From positions 1 through 64,000 of the forward strand of contig NZ_FQVL01000002.1 of the NCBI RefSeq assembly GCF_900129355.1: a stretch of 64,000 nt of DNA. Direction: 5' to 3'. The notes beneath the pieces are model-generated. The model had not been told where the DNA came from, did not search any database, and saw only the letters and a list, made by a program, of their open reading frames with translations. Made by a program: the position numbers and the translations under genes. This document shows, piece after piece, positions 48,708 to 57,680 of this stretch (positions are counted from its first letter, which is position 1; every line of letters starts with the position of its first letter). This stretch comes from Seinonella peptonophila (lineage in GTDB: Bacteria; Bacillota; Bacilli; Thermoactinomycetales; Thermoactinomycetaceae).

Positions 48708-50336
48708 TTACTCAACAGCAATCACAAAATAATAAAGCGGCTGATTTCCTGCATGAAGTTCAATCTCTTGATCTGGAAATTGTTCTTCCAATCGTTTTCC
48801 CCACTGGACTACTTCTGTTGATTGTAAATCTTCGCCATAGAAGATTGTGATCATTTCTGCATCCTCATCAACCATTTCCCCAAGTAAAGCCTCTGCCGTT
48901 CGATAAATATCTTGCCCAACATGACGAATCGTTCCATCGGCAATGCCAAGATAATCGCCCTTATGAATCGATAATTCACCAATGCTTGTATCACGGATTG
49001 CATATGTTACCTCACCTGAACGTACACGCTGGATTGCTTCTTTCATTTGTTTTTGATTTACTTCCCAATCTTCGTCAGAACGATAGGCAAGCATAGCTGC
49101 TAATCCTTGTGGAATGGTTTTGGTTTTAAGCACAATAATGTTTATATCTGTTAAATGTTTTACTTGCTCAGCTGTCATAATAATATTTTTGTTATTAGGC
49201 AGTATGACAACTTCCTCTTTACCGATTTGTTTTACTGCTTTGGTTAACTCATCTGCACTCGGATTCATCGACTGTCCACCTTCAACTACAAGATCGACTC
49301 CGATGCTTTGGAATACCTTTGCAATACCTTGTCCAGTTGTAACAGTGAGAAATCCTCGTCCCTTGCTCGGCGTTGGTGGATGAGTAATTTTTTCATGCTG
49401 CTTGCGCATATTATCAATCTTCATTCGGGTTAGGTCACCATATTTCATCGCGTAATTTAAAACATCACCAGGATGTTCTGCATGAATATGAACTTTTACC
49501 CATTGCTCATCAGCTACAACAAGCAAAGAATCACCAAATGATTGCAATTCTTGGCGGAATTTTGGCTCATCAAAAAGCGTAGTAGGTCTCCTTGTGGTAT
49601 GCAAATCAATTAAAAATTCTGTGCAGTAACCGTATTCAATTGTTTGAGGATCAATTTTCTCCTGATGAGATTCATGAATAAATTCATCTGGTTCGCCAAA
49701 GAATTCTTCTTGCTCCAATTGATAATTCCCTTTTAATGCACTTAACATTCCTTGATAAATATAAACTAACCCTTGTCCTCCAGCATCTACTACACCAGTC
49801 TCTTTTAATACAGGTAACAGATCTGGTGTCTTGGCAAGTGCGACATTTGCAGCTTGATAAACAGTCTCCATCATCTCTTCAAGAGACTGTTTTTTCCACA
49901 TTTGCATTGAAGCAGCTTCAGCAGCCATGCGGGCAACGGTTAACACAGTACCTTCCACAGGCTTCATCACCGCTTGATAAGCAGTTTCTATCCCTTTTTG
50001 CAATGCAAGGGCAAACTGTTTTGTACTCACTGATGTTTCTGTAGAAATGGCTTTCGAAAAGCCTCTAAACAATTGGGATAAGATAACCCCCGAATTGCCC
50101 CGTGCCCCCATTAAAAGCCCTTTGGAAAGAGCTACAGCCAAATCGCCAACCGAATCAGCCTTACTTCGTAACATTTCTTGGACACCAGCTTGAATCGTTA
50201 GGCTCATATTGGTTCCTGTATCTCCATCGGGAACTGGAAAAACATTTAATGCATTTACTGTTTGGGCTTTTTTTTCTAGATTATGAGCACCTGCTTGCAT
50301 CATTTGCATAAATTGAGCTGCATTGATCTGCTCCAT
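48708..50336 (-). CDS. fakA: Fatty acid kinase FakA (DhaK-like, YloV)
   Basis: FakA phosphorylates FakB-bound fatty acids to acyl-phosphate, feeding host or recycled fatty acids into phospholipids. The 542-residue protein has the N-terminal DhaL domain with NVFPVPDGDTGTNMSLT (ATP-Mg site, about 31-47) and GARGNSGVILSQLFRGF (about 78), a middle domain, and the C-terminal EDD-fold domain (about 330-540, DEDAEMITIFYGED). The start follows GGGGGGAG. Operon order is asp23-like, fakA, degV, recG. Confidence 0.95.
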   Translation of the reverse strand: MEQINAAQFMQMMQAGAHNLEKKAQTVNALNVFPVPDGDTGTNMSLTIQAGVQEMLRSKADSVGDLAVALSKGLLMGARGNSGVILSQLFRGFSKAISTETSVSTKQFALALQKGIETAYQAVMKPVEGTVLTVARMAAEAASMQMWKKQSLEEMMETVYQAANVALAKTPDLLPVLKETGVVDAGGQGLVYIYQGMLSALKGNYQLEQEEFFGEPDEFIHESHQEKIDPQTIEYGYCTEFLIDLHTTRRPTTLFDEPKFRQELQSFGDSLLVVADEQWVKVHIHAEHPGDVLNYAMKYGDLTRMKIDNMRKQHEKITHPPTPSKGRGFLTVTTGQGIAKVFQSIGVDLVVEGGQSMNPSADELTKAVKQIGKEEVVILPNNKNIIMTAEQVKHLTDINIIVLKTKTIPQGLAAMLAYRSDEDWEVNQKQMKEAIQRVRSGEVTYAIRDTSIGELSIHKGDYLGIADGTIRHVGQDIYRTAEALLGEMVDEDAEMITIFYGEDLQSTEVVQWGKRLEEQFPDQEIELHAGNQPLYYFVIAVE

Positions 50337-50364
50337 TTTTCTCCCCCCTTTGCCCCCTATACAT

Positions 50365-50730
50365 TTAATCTCCTTTTAACAATCGCACTCCCTGAACAAA
50401 AATATTAATCTCTTTCACATTGAGACCTGTCATTTGTTCAAGTGTATATTTCACTTTTGATTGAACATTACTGGCTACTTCTGAAATTTTTGTTCCATAA
50501 CCGACAATGATATACAGATCGACTTGGACATCCCCTTCGTCTACCTTTACTTCAATTCCCTTGCTAAAATTTTCTCGTCGCAATAGCTCTGTAATTCCAT
50601 CTTTCAACTGACTTCTGGATGCCATACCTACTAATCCATAACAATCCATTGCAGCAACACCAGCGATTGTGGAAATCACCTCTGTTGTAACCTCTACTTG
50701 TCCTAAATCATTCATAATTTCAACGCTCAT
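50365..50730 (-). CDS. yloU: Asp23/Gls24 family protein YloU
   Basis: This 121-residue protein of the Asp23/Gls24 envelope-stress family starts GQVEVTTEVISTIAGVAAMDCYGLVGMASR and carries EVKVDEGDVQVDLYIIVGYGTKISEVASNVQSKVKYTLEQMTGL. YloU is linked genetically with fakA (yloV) in Firmicutes. It is the first gene of its unit and divergent from rpmB. Confidence 0.93.
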   Translation of the reverse strand: MSVEIMNDLGQVEVTTEVISTIAGVAAMDCYGLVGMASRSQLKDGITELLRRENFSKGIEVKVDEGDVQVDLYIIVGYGTKISEVASNVQSKVKYTLEQMTGLNVKEINIFVQGVRLLKGD

Positions 50731-50808
50731 GAAATACCCTCCTCAGTTGAGGTGATTGATTGAAATCATTGTACACTAACAGTTCCTAGAAAGAAAGCAA
50801 AGCGATCC

Positions 50809-50838
50809 TAGACAATGATCGATTCTTTATGCTATAAT
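50809..50838 (+). promoter_or_regulatory. rpmB promoter
   Basis: TAGACA (50809-50814), 18 bases and TATAAT (50833-50838) with an extended TGC upstream. The transcript leader is about 40 bases. Confidence 0.75.
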
Positions 50839-50884
50839 GCACGGGTGTCTAAGTGTAAACGGATTTTGATTGGAGGTGGACAAC

Positions 50885-51076
50885 ATGGCACGTCGTTGTT
50901 ATGTCACCGGCAAAAAAGCGATGTCTGGAAACAATGTGAGCCACTCTCACCGTAAAACCCGTAGAAAATGGGGCGTTAATGTTCAAAAAGTACGGATTAT
51001 CGATGAGAATGGGAAGCCAAAGCGCGTCTATGTAAGCGCAAAAGCTTTGAAATCAGGAAAAGTAACCCGCGCCTAA
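50885..51076 (+). CDS. rpmB: 50S ribosomal protein L28
   Basis: The 63-residue protein [20 protein letters not shown]... matches L28, with only one N-terminal cysteine and no zinc ribbon (a C-minus form). The start ATG 50885 follows TGGAGGTGG; five upstream codons in the frame overlap this site. It is monocistronic with its own promoter and terminator, facing away from asp23 and towards spoVM. Confidence 0.96.
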   Translation: MARRCYVTGKKAMSGNNVSHSHRKTRRKWGVNVQKVRIIDENGKPKRVYVSAKALKSGKVTRA

Positions 51077-51092
51077 GTTGCAGCGGGTTTTT
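51064..51092 (+). terminator. rpmB terminator
   Basis: AACCCGC (51064-51070) pairs with GCGGGTT (51083-51089), followed by TTTG. The stem starts within the last codons of rpmB. Confidence 0.75.
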
Positions 51093-51115
51093 GACTGAAA
51101 ATATCCCAAAAAATT

Positions 51116-51148
51116 GAAAAAGCACTACTAATTAAGCAGTGCCTTTTC
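51116..51148. terminator. Bidirectional terminator after spoVM
   Basis: GCACTAC and GCAGTGC (51122-51128 and 51136-51142, one mismatch) form a stem flanked by A and T runs on both sides, between the convergent rpmB and spoVM. Confidence 0.65.
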
Positions 51149-51156
51149 TTCATGTA

Positions 51157-51240
51157 TTATTCTTTTTTTCCAAACATACCGATCAAGACCTTTACCATCC
51201 CGCCGAGGAACCTTGGAAGCTTGATGGTGTAGAACTTCAC
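51157..51240 (-). CDS. spoVM: Stage V sporulation protein SpoVM
   Basis: A 27-codon frame encodes a peptide beginning KFYTIKLPRFLGG and ending GMFGKKE, clearly the amphipathic-helix protein SpoVM (26 residues in B. subtilis, KFYTIKLPKFLGG). SpoVM recognises the convex forespore membrane and anchors SpoIVA and the spore coat. The start is GTG 51240, seven bases after AAGGGGG. The conserved proline at position 9 is present. It sits between thiN and rpmB as in Bacillus. It is below normal gene-calling length and easily missed. Confidence 0.93.
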   Translation of the reverse strand: MKFYTIKLPRFLGGMVKVLIGMFGKKE

Positions 51241-51327
51241 CTCAATTCCCCCTTCATTCATATAAACCCCTCACTTATCTATATTCTATAGAGTTTCAAG
51301 TGTACCTAGAACAAAGAAGAAAATTTA

Positions 51328-51990
51328 TCATCTAACAGAATTTTTTTGGTCTCCTGCGCTTTCAATAATCAAACATGTGCCAGATGTCCATTCTACCCCA
51401 GCTACATCATCCACCCATTCATTTGAAATTCCACGACTATCAGATCGATAAAGCGTTGCATCTTTTAATGGATATTTTAAACCCTGATTCGTAACACCTT
51501 TTAATTCAGGGGAAATCGGAATTAAAGATAAATAGTGAAATTGATTACGAAGAAATGTAAGTTTTGTTGGACCTTGACATAATTGAATTCGATTATGATT
51601 GTGATACATGATGGCATGACAACCCCGCGCTGCAACCATTTCTAATAAATATAAGTTAGCCAAAGCATGATCGATCCTTGGACCACCCCATAATCCAAGT
51701 AATAACAGCTCATCTGATTGATCGCAGGCAATTTCAATTGCATATTGGGTATCACTCATATCTTTTTCACTTGGCAAGATTACCATCGATACCTCTAGTT
51801 CCTTTAATTTCTGCTGATCAGTTAGACTAAGGGTGTCGAAATCGCCTACTACTTCAGTTGGTATGATCCCTTCTTGTAGCAGACTCTCTGCTCCACCATC
51901 AACAGCAATAATCTTATCATCGGATTGTATTCTTTTTACATCGATTGAACTCAATTCTCCGCCTGCTACGATCACAATCCGTTTCTTCAT
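51328..51990 (-). CDS. thiN: Thiamine pyrophosphokinase
   Basis: ThiN makes thiamine diphosphate from thiamine and ATP. The 220-residue protein has VIVAGGELSS at the N-terminus, IAVDGGAESLLQEGIIPTEVVGDFDTLS (about 29-56) and LLLGLWGGPRIDHALANLYLL (about 96), with conserved aspartates and the HALAN motif. It follows rpe by nine bases in the rlmN-thiN unit. Confidence 0.95.
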   Translation of the reverse strand: MKKRIVIVAGGELSSIDVKRIQSDDKIIAVDGGAESLLQEGIIPTEVVGDFDTLSLTDQQKLKELEVSMVILPSEKDMSDTQYAIEIACDQSDELLLLGLWGGPRIDHALANLYLLEMVAARGCHAIMYHNHNRIQLCQGPTKLTFLRNQFHYLSLIPISPELKGVTNQGLKYPLKDATLYRSDSRGISNEWVDDVAGVEWTSGTCLIIESAGDQKNSVR

Positions 51991-51999
51991 GAAGACCGC

Positions 52000-52650
52000 C
52001 TACCTTCTTAGTTCTGAAATAACCTGTTTTCGATCCGCTTGTCCAAAGATTGCTGATCCAGCAACTAAAATGGTCGCTCCTTGCTTCGTCACCAATGATG
52101 CCGTCTGCTCGTTGATTCCACCATCGATTTCGATCTCAACATGTTGTAGACCTTTCTCATCAAGCATGGAGCGTAATGCACCCACTTTTGGAATGACCTG
52201 TTCAATAAATGACTGACCACCAAAACCTGGATTTACCGTCATTAATAATATAAAATCAACATCGCTTAAAACCGGCTCTATCGATGAGATTGGTGTGGCT
52301 GGATTTAAAACAACACCTGCCTGAACGCCTTGATCTTTAATATGATAAATGGTTCGATGCAAATGAGGACATGCTTCTTGATGTACGGAAATCAAATCGG
52401 CACCACTTTTGACAAAGTCAGTAATATAACGATCCGGTTCTTCGATCATTAGATGAACATCGAGAGGTAGTTTTGTATGAGGGCGAATGGCATCGACTAC
52501 TAAAGCTCCAAAGGATATATTCGGTACAAAGTGACCGTCCATCACATCAACATGAATCCAATCCGCACCTGCTTCTTCTACACTCTTCACCTCTTGTTGC
52601 AAATTTGCAAAATCTGCTGCTAATATTGAGGGGGCGATCTTAATAGACAT
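52000..52650 (-). CDS. rpe: Ribulose-phosphate 3-epimerase
   Basis: This TIM-barrel enzyme of the pentose phosphate pathway (216 residues) shows KIAPSILAADFANL, the metal and catalytic residues in IHVDVMDGHFVPNISFG (about 32-48) and LDVHLMIEEP (about 62), MTVNPGFGGQSF (about 136) and EIDGGIN (about 172). It follows rsgA with two bases between them. Confidence 0.97.
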   Translation of the reverse strand: MSIKIAPSILAADFANLQQEVKSVEEAGADWIHVDVMDGHFVPNISFGALVVDAIRPHTKLPLDVHLMIEEPDRYITDFVKSGADLISVHQEACPHLHRTIYHIKDQGVQAGVVLNPATPISSIEPVLSDVDFILLMTVNPGFGGQSFIEQVIPKVGALRSMLDEKGLQHVEIEIDGGINEQTASLVTKQGATILVAGSAIFGQADRKQVISELRR

Positions 52651-52652
52651 TT

Positions 52653-53534
52653 TTAATATCTCCTTTGTTTATGAATCTCTTCAGCAAATTGTAGATAGTG
52701 CTGATATCTTAATTGATGGATGAAGCCGTTTGACACAGCTTCTCTTAATTCACAGCCATCTTCTTGTGTATGTGTACAACCTCGATACTTGCAATACTTG
52801 ACATACTGGAGAAACTCAGGAAATGCATAAACAAGCTCATCGATTGGAAATTGAAACTGCAATTGACTAAATCCTGGTGTATCTGCAACTTGACCACCAG
52901 CAGGGAGGGAAAGCAGCTCAACTTGGCGAGTCGTATGGCGTCCTCTACCTAAACGATGACTTACCCTTCCTGTTTCAAGTTGCAGTTCAGGGATCAGCAC
53001 ATTTAACAATGATGACTTTCCAACACCTGATTGACCTGCAAAGACAGTTGTATGACCTCTGAGTTGCTCTCGAAGCTCCTCCACTCCTTCTCCTGTTTCT
53101 ATACTGGTGATGATCATCATATAGCCTGCATGACCATAAATCTCTTTTATCTCATCAATTATACTTAGATCATGAATCAAATCACGCTTTGTCAAACAGA
53201 TTACAGTTTCTAATCCGGCATGCTCTGTTTGTACCAATAAACGATCGAGGGGCATTGGACTAAAATCAGGCTGCACCAATGAACATACCACAACGGCTTG
53301 ATCAACATTGGCAATTGGCGGTCGTAGCAGTTCAGTCTGACGGGGTTGAACAAAGGTAATCACGCCCTCATTCAACCCCGTCACATCAAACTGCACCCAA
53401 TCACCAACAAGCAGCGATTTTTGTTTCTTTTTAAATTTAAAAATACCACGTGCACGGCATTGAATTACCTCTCCTGCCTTAGTTTGTACGTAGTAAAAGC
53501 CACTGATTGCCTTTATTATTTGACCATTGGGCAT
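52653..53534 (-). CDS. rsgA: Small ribosomal subunit biogenesis GTPase RsgA
   Basis: RsgA is a circularly permuted GTPase that acts late in 30S maturation. The 293-residue protein has an N-terminal OB fold (GQIIKAISGFYYVQTKAGEV), a permuted G domain with TKRDL (about 120), GQSGVGKSSLLNVL (about 165) and DTPGFSQLQF (about 215), and the C-terminal zinc site CKYRGCTHTQEDGC (about 245). ATG 53534 is chosen; GTG 53576 would add 14 residues but touches GGAG without spacing. A hairpin lies just upstream of ATG 53534. Confidence 0.95.
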   Translation of the reverse strand: MPNGQIIKAISGFYYVQTKAGEVIQCRARGIFKFKKKQKSLLVGDWVQFDVTGLNEGVITFVQPRQTELLRPPIANVDQAVVVCSLVQPDFSPMPLDRLLVQTEHAGLETVICLTKRDLIHDLSIIDEIKEIYGHAGYMMIITSIETGEGVEELREQLRGHTTVFAGQSGVGKSSLLNVLIPELQLETGRVSHRLGRGRHTTRQVELLSLPAGGQVADTPGFSQLQFQFPIDELVYAFPEFLQYVKYCKYRGCTHTQEDGCELREAVSNGFIHQLRYQHYLQFAEEIHKQRRY

Positions 53535-53541
53535 AAAAGAC

Positions 53542-53568
53542 CTGCTACTCAATTTTTGAGAGTAACAG
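53542..53568 (-). promoter_or_regulatory. Hairpin covering the rsgA ribosome site
   Basis: A 9-bp stem (one G-U pair; 53542-53550 with 53560-53568) ends in GCAGG, the only ribosome-site-like sequence before ATG 53534, so the site is partly sequestered in the stem. Confidence 0.45.
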
Positions 53569-53656
53569 GAGTGCACCTCCTTTGCTTCAATCCAGTTTCT
53601 TTTTCATTCAAACCGACCATCAATACATCACATTCAATCTTTCAATTCAAGCATTT

Positions 53657-55411
53657 TTACGAAGACGGAGGAGGGGTTTGGCAGTTGCCTGAAGAGCCAA
53701 CACTGATCCACAACTTTACGGTCCCACCTTTTTCAATGGGGGACCCCGGTTGTGGATACTGTGCCATGATTTTGCCTCGCTCAATGGTATTACTCGTCCA
53801 ACACCGACTATTGCTTACATCAATCGTATATTTATCAGCCAATTCAGCCTTTTTCTGTTCAACCCTTGACTGCCACATACCAATAAAGTTTTCAACTTGT
53901 GTTTGTTCATTGGAAATATTAACGTAAAGCTTCACCTGGGTATCGGATGTTAGAGATTCTCCCTTTGCCGGTTCTTGGCTATAGACGACCCCATTTTTAT
54001 ACCCGTCTTTTTTTTTATATGTGACAGATATATTACTATCACTAATTCCTTTTCCAGCTAACCATTTTTTTGCTTCTTCTTCTTTCATATTTTCCAGATC
54101 AATCATTGTTGATTCTTTTTGCTGTTCCTGTTGAGTTTGATTTCCACTCGTTTGATCATCGCTGCTAGGTGTGAGCAAATTCCATATCGTGGTTAATCCC
54201 CAAACAGATAAACCGCCAATGATTGCGATTGTTAGTAGACCAAATAAAAACTTTTGCCACCAAGGTAGCTTCGCTTGAAAATTATCGAGATAAGTGATGG
54301 TACGTTCTAAAAAAGTTTTATCTTGGTCACTTGGTACGCTACGTAAACGTTCAAGGTTCAACATTGTCTGATCACCAATCTTACTCGAAGAAGATTGGTC
54401 CGATTTTACTCGATTCTTTGATGCTTTTCTCCGCTCGCTATTACGAAGTGGTGATTTAAAATCTGGGTATTGTTTTTCAGCAACATCAACTGCTTGCTCT
54501 GCCTCTGTGTCATCATCAAGTGAGAGAGGAATCGTTTGAAAAAACTCTTGTTTTGGTTGATGTTGTTTACTCCAACCTGAATCTAGAGAAGCTGCATAGC
54601 GTATATCTTGCATCATAGCTTTAACAGATGTATAACGCATCCCAGCATCTTTTTCCATCGCTCTTATGACGATTTTTACCATATTTTCACTAATTGAAGG
54701 ATTAAATTCTCGTGGATCGGGTACTGGATCTTGTAGATGTTTTAAGGCAATACTAATCGCAGCATCACCATCAAAAGGAAGCTCACCTGTTAACATTTCA
54801 TACAGAACAACACCTAATGAATAAATATCTGATTTTTCCCCAACGACTCCACCACGAGCCTGTTCCGGTGAAAAATAATGAACAGACCCCATGACTGATC
54901 CTGTTTGTGTAATTGTAGACGAACTAGCAGCACGCGCAATTCCAAAGTCAGTCACTTTTACTCGACCATTACGACCGAGCAAGATATTATGTGGTTTAAT
55001 ATCACGATGCACGATTTGGTTCTCATGAGCATGAGCTAAACCATCACAAATCTGTGCCGCGATATCCCCTGCTTCTTCCATCGAAAGGGGCCCATTTTCC
55101 AAAATATGTTGCTTCAATGTAGAACCCTCTACGAGTTCCATTACTATGTAATGGGTGTATCCTTCTCGACCTACATCATATACGTTAACAATATTTTGAT
55201 GTGACAAACTTGCAGCTGCCTGGGCTTCGCGATCAAACCTTCGAACAAACTCAGAATCATTACTGAGGGAATCACTTAATACTTTGATCGCTACTGGACG
55301 ATTTAGCAATCTGTCAATCGCTTTATAGACAACTGCCATTCCACCACCGCCAATACGGCCAAGTATTTCATAACGTCCCCCGAGTTTCTTCCCTTCCATC
55401 TGCATGGTCAC
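53657..55411 (-). CDS. prkC: Serine/threonine kinase PrkC with PASTA repeats
   Basis: PrkC is a membrane receptor kinase that senses muropeptides and, in Bacillus, promotes spore germination. The 584-residue protein has a kinase domain (1-270: GRIGGGGMAVVYKA, IVHRDIKPHNILL, KVTDFGIARA), a juxtamembrane linker, one membrane segment (about 385-411, KFLFGLLTIAIIGGLSVWGL) and an outside part with two PASTA repeats (about 430-570), fewer than the three of B. subtilis PrkC. The cytoplasmic linker is rich in Ser and Lys. The start is GTG 55411 behind GGAGGAG. It is paired with its phosphatase gene upstream. Confidence 0.96.
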   Translation of the reverse strand: MTMQMEGKKLGGRYEILGRIGGGGMAVVYKAIDRLLNRPVAIKVLSDSLSNDSEFVRRFDREAQAAASLSHQNIVNVYDVGREGYTHYIVMELVEGSTLKQHILENGPLSMEEAGDIAAQICDGLAHAHENQIVHRDIKPHNILLGRNGRVKVTDFGIARAASSSTITQTGSVMGSVHYFSPEQARGGVVGEKSDIYSLGVVLYEMLTGELPFDGDAAISIALKHLQDPVPDPREFNPSISENMVKIVIRAMEKDAGMRYTSVKAMMQDIRYAASLDSGWSKQHQPKQEFFQTIPLSLDDDTEAEQAVDVAEKQYPDFKSPLRNSERRKASKNRVKSDQSSSSKIGDQTMLNLERLRSVPSDQDKTFLERTITYLDNFQAKLPWWQKFLFGLLTIAIIGGLSVWGLTTIWNLLTPSSDDQTSGNQTQQEQQKESTMIDLENMKEEEAKKWLAGKGISDSNISVTYKKKDGYKNGVVYSQEPAKGESLTSDTQVKLYVNISNEQTQVENFIGMWQSRVEQKKAELADKYTIDVSNSRCWTSNTIERGKIMAQYPQPGSPIEKGGTVKLWISVGSSGNCQTPPPSS

Positions 55412-55432
55412 CTCGCTCCTCCTCAGACATAG

Positions 55433-56185
55433 TTAAGATTTGGTTGACCTTTGTACATGTTCTAGAAGAATCAAGGAGATATTATCTGCACCCCCAGCAT
55501 CCAAAGCCAAATCAATGAGACGATCTGCTTTCTCTTCCATATTTAGCTGGGAAGAAGTCAAAACAAGTCCTATCTCTCGATCACTTACCATTGATGTCAG
55601 CCCATCAGAACATAGTAACATGATATCTCCTTCTCTCCAGGGAGTATCAATCAAGTCAACCTCTACGCTTTCATTTGTTCCAACTGCCCTTACGATCATA
55701 TTTCTTTTTGGATGATTTCGAGCCTCTTCTTCAGTAATCTGACCATGCTTTCTCAAAATGTTGACGAATGAATGATCTTCCGTAAGCTGATAAAGACCAC
55801 CTTTATGCAATAAATATGCTCGACTATCGCCAACATGTGCGATTACAAGTAAGTCTTCTTCTGCGATCACTGTTACAACAGTACAGCCCATTCCCTGCAA
55901 TTTACCATTTTTATTCGCTAAATCATAGACTCGTTTATTTGCTTTCTCAATAGCTGTAGAAAGCTCATCAATCTTACTTTGTGTGGAAAGACCTGGGGGT
56001 AAACTACCGAGATTTTCTTTCATAATTTGCACAGTTTCTTGACTGGCGATTTCTCCAGCATTATGCCCGCCTAAACCGTCCGCAACCACACCGATTACGA
56101 CTCCACCATTTGCTTGGTAGAGACCGACACAATCTTCGTTGTGATCCCGTACTTTCCCCACATGTGATCTTTGTACCATTTTCAT
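55433..56185 (-). CDS. prpC: PP2C-type protein phosphatase PrpC (Stp)
   Basis: This metal-dependent phosphatase reverses PrkC phosphorylation. The product (about 250 residues) has the PP2C pattern: RDHNEDCVGLY with metal aspartate, GVVADGLGGHNAGEIAS (about 33), VIAHVGDSRAYLL (about 115), CSDGLTSMVSD (about 188) and GGADNISLILL (about 230). ATG 56185, with AAGGGG upstream, is preferred to GTG 56194. It lies between rlmN and prkC. Confidence 0.96.
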   Translation of the reverse strand: MKMVQRSHVGKVRDHNEDCVGLYQANGGVVIGVVADGLGGHNAGEIASQETVQIMKENLGSLPPGLSTQSKIDELSTAIEKANKRVYDLANKNGKLQGMGCTVVTVIAEEDLLVIAHVGDSRAYLLHKGGLYQLTEDHSFVNILRKHGQITEEEARNHPKRNMIVRAVGTNESVEVDLIDTPWREGDIMLLCSDGLTSMVSDREIGLVLTSSQLNMEEKADRLIDLALDAGGADNISLILLEHVQRSTKS

Positions 56186-56227
56186 TTCGGTCACCCCTTT
56201 CCTTTCTCACTCAATGTCTCATCAAAC

Positions 56228-57280
56228 CTACACTGATAATCCTTGTTGCTGCGCATGTTTTGACCGAAGTTGTCCACATGCAGCATCGATATCATGTCCG
56301 TGTTCACGACGAATTGTCGTTTGAACATGGTAGGATTCGAGGATCCGTTTAAATGTAAAAATACGGTTTCGCGGGGTACGTGTATATCCTCTCTCTGGTA
56401 CATAGTTAACGGGTATTAAATTGACCAAACATTTAAACCCTTGTAAGAGCTGACCCAGTTCATGTGCATGTTCTTGATGATCATTTTTTTCATTGATCAA
56501 TGCATATTCAAAAGTCAGCCTTCGGCTGGTTTGTTCCACGTAATAATGACAGGCTTTCAAAAGCTCTGACAATGGATATCTTCTGCTGACTGGCATTAAC
56601 TGACGGCGCAATTTCTGATTAGGCGCATGGAGAGAAATTGCCAACCCAATTTGCCAATTTTCATCTGTAAAGCGATAGATATTGGGAACTATACCACTTG
56701 TAGAGACAGTAATATGACGCTGACCAATCTGTAGACCATGTGGATCAATCATTGTACGCAAAAAGCGAATGGTCTGATCATAATTTTCAAATGGTTCACC
56801 AATCCCCATTATCACAATCGAGCGAACTCGCTGATTTTGCTTTGTTAAATATCGCGCTGCCATGACTACTTGCGCCGTAATTTCCCCTGCTGTCAAATTA
56901 CGCTTCAAACCTCCCAAAGTAGAGGCACAAAAGGTACAGCCAATCCGGCAACCTACTTGCGTAGTAACACAAACGCTATTCCCATAGTCATGACGCATGA
57001 TCACAGTCTCAATCGCATGCCCGTCATGAAGGGAAAATAAAAATTTTATCGTTCCATCTGTTGATTTTTGAATTGTTATGGTATCAAGAGACTGGATTTC
57101 GAATTGTTCATCCAATTTTCCTCTTAATTCTTTTGAAAGGTTGGTCATTTCGGCAAACGATTTCACTTGCTTTTGATAAAGCCAATCCATTAATTGTTTT
57201 GCTCGCCAAACTGGTTGATTTTCTTTCTGTAGCCATTCTTCCCATTCATGAAATAGTAAATCATATGCCAATTTTTTCAT
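56228..57280 (-). CDS. rlmN: 23S rRNA/tRNA (adenine-C2)-methyltransferase RlmN
   Basis: RlmN is a radical-SAM methyltransferase acting on A2503 of 23S rRNA and A37 of some tRNAs. The protein (about 350 residues) shows the cluster motif CRIGCTFCASTLGG (about 113) and IVIMGIGEPFENYD (about 160), TVSTSGIVP, and the catalytic C-terminal cysteine in DIDAACGQLRS. ATG 57280 is used, with AGGTGA nine bases upstream. It heads the rlmN-prpC-prkC-rsgA-rpe-thiN unit. Confidence 0.96.
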   Translation of the reverse strand: MKKLAYDLLFHEWEEWLQKENQPVWRAKQLMDWLYQKQVKSFAEMTNLSKELRGKLDEQFEIQSLDTITIQKSTDGTIKFLFSLHDGHAIETVIMRHDYGNSVCVTTQVGCRIGCTFCASTLGGLKRNLTAGEITAQVVMAARYLTKQNQRVRSIVIMGIGEPFENYDQTIRFLRTMIDPHGLQIGQRHITVSTSGIVPNIYRFTDENWQIGLAISLHAPNQKLRRQLMPVSRRYPLSELLKACHYYVEQTSRRLTFEYALINEKNDHQEHAHELGQLLQGFKCLVNLIPVNYVPERGYTRTPRNRIFTFKRILESYHVQTTIRREHGHDIDAACGQLRSKHAQQQGLSV

Positions 57281-57400
57281 TACAATCGTCACCTAGTCTC
57301 TACAAGAACTCTCAAATTAGCGATTAGATAGCTTACACAAAATTCCCACTAACAAATAAATAAAGAGACTTATAATTTAATCCCCATAAAAACTTTTTAT

Positions 57401-57429
57401 ATTATATCAGTCTTAGATTACAATGAAAA
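57401..57429 (-). promoter_or_regulatory. Putative promoter of the rlmN operon
   Basis: The minus strand has TGATATAAT (extended -10; TATAAT at 57406-57401) and TTTTCA 17 bases upstream. The -35 is poor, but the extended -10 is good. The leader to ATG 57280 would be about 115 bases. Confidence 0.45.
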
Positions 57430-57496
57430 GAAGAAACCTTGAACAGAATGTAGAGCATTGGTTGTTTTAACAAACGAAACTCGATGCAAATTTTTC

Positions 57497-57615
57497 AAGA
57501 GTACGCCCACTTCTATAAGCAGGAGATGGATAAGGAGTGATTCGGCATCTCATGTGGGAATACTTGGTTTTTATCAGAATGGTATCATCTATTTGAATTG
57601 GTGGTAGTAGTTCAA
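57497..57615 (+). mobile_element. Second IS200/IS605-type end relic
   Basis: From AAGAGTAC (57497) through a CCCACTTCTATAAGCAGGAG block to TAGTAGTTCAA (57605-57615), this stretch resembles the 3' noncoding part of the relic at 18034-18361, in the opposite genome orientation and shortened by about 200 bases. It has no coding remnant; the right-end hairpin is half eroded. Confidence 0.45.
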
Positions 57616-57680
57616 ATTAACTATATTCATCCTTTTATTGATTATGAAATTTAGCTGTGAGTTTCAAACTGCAAAGGATA

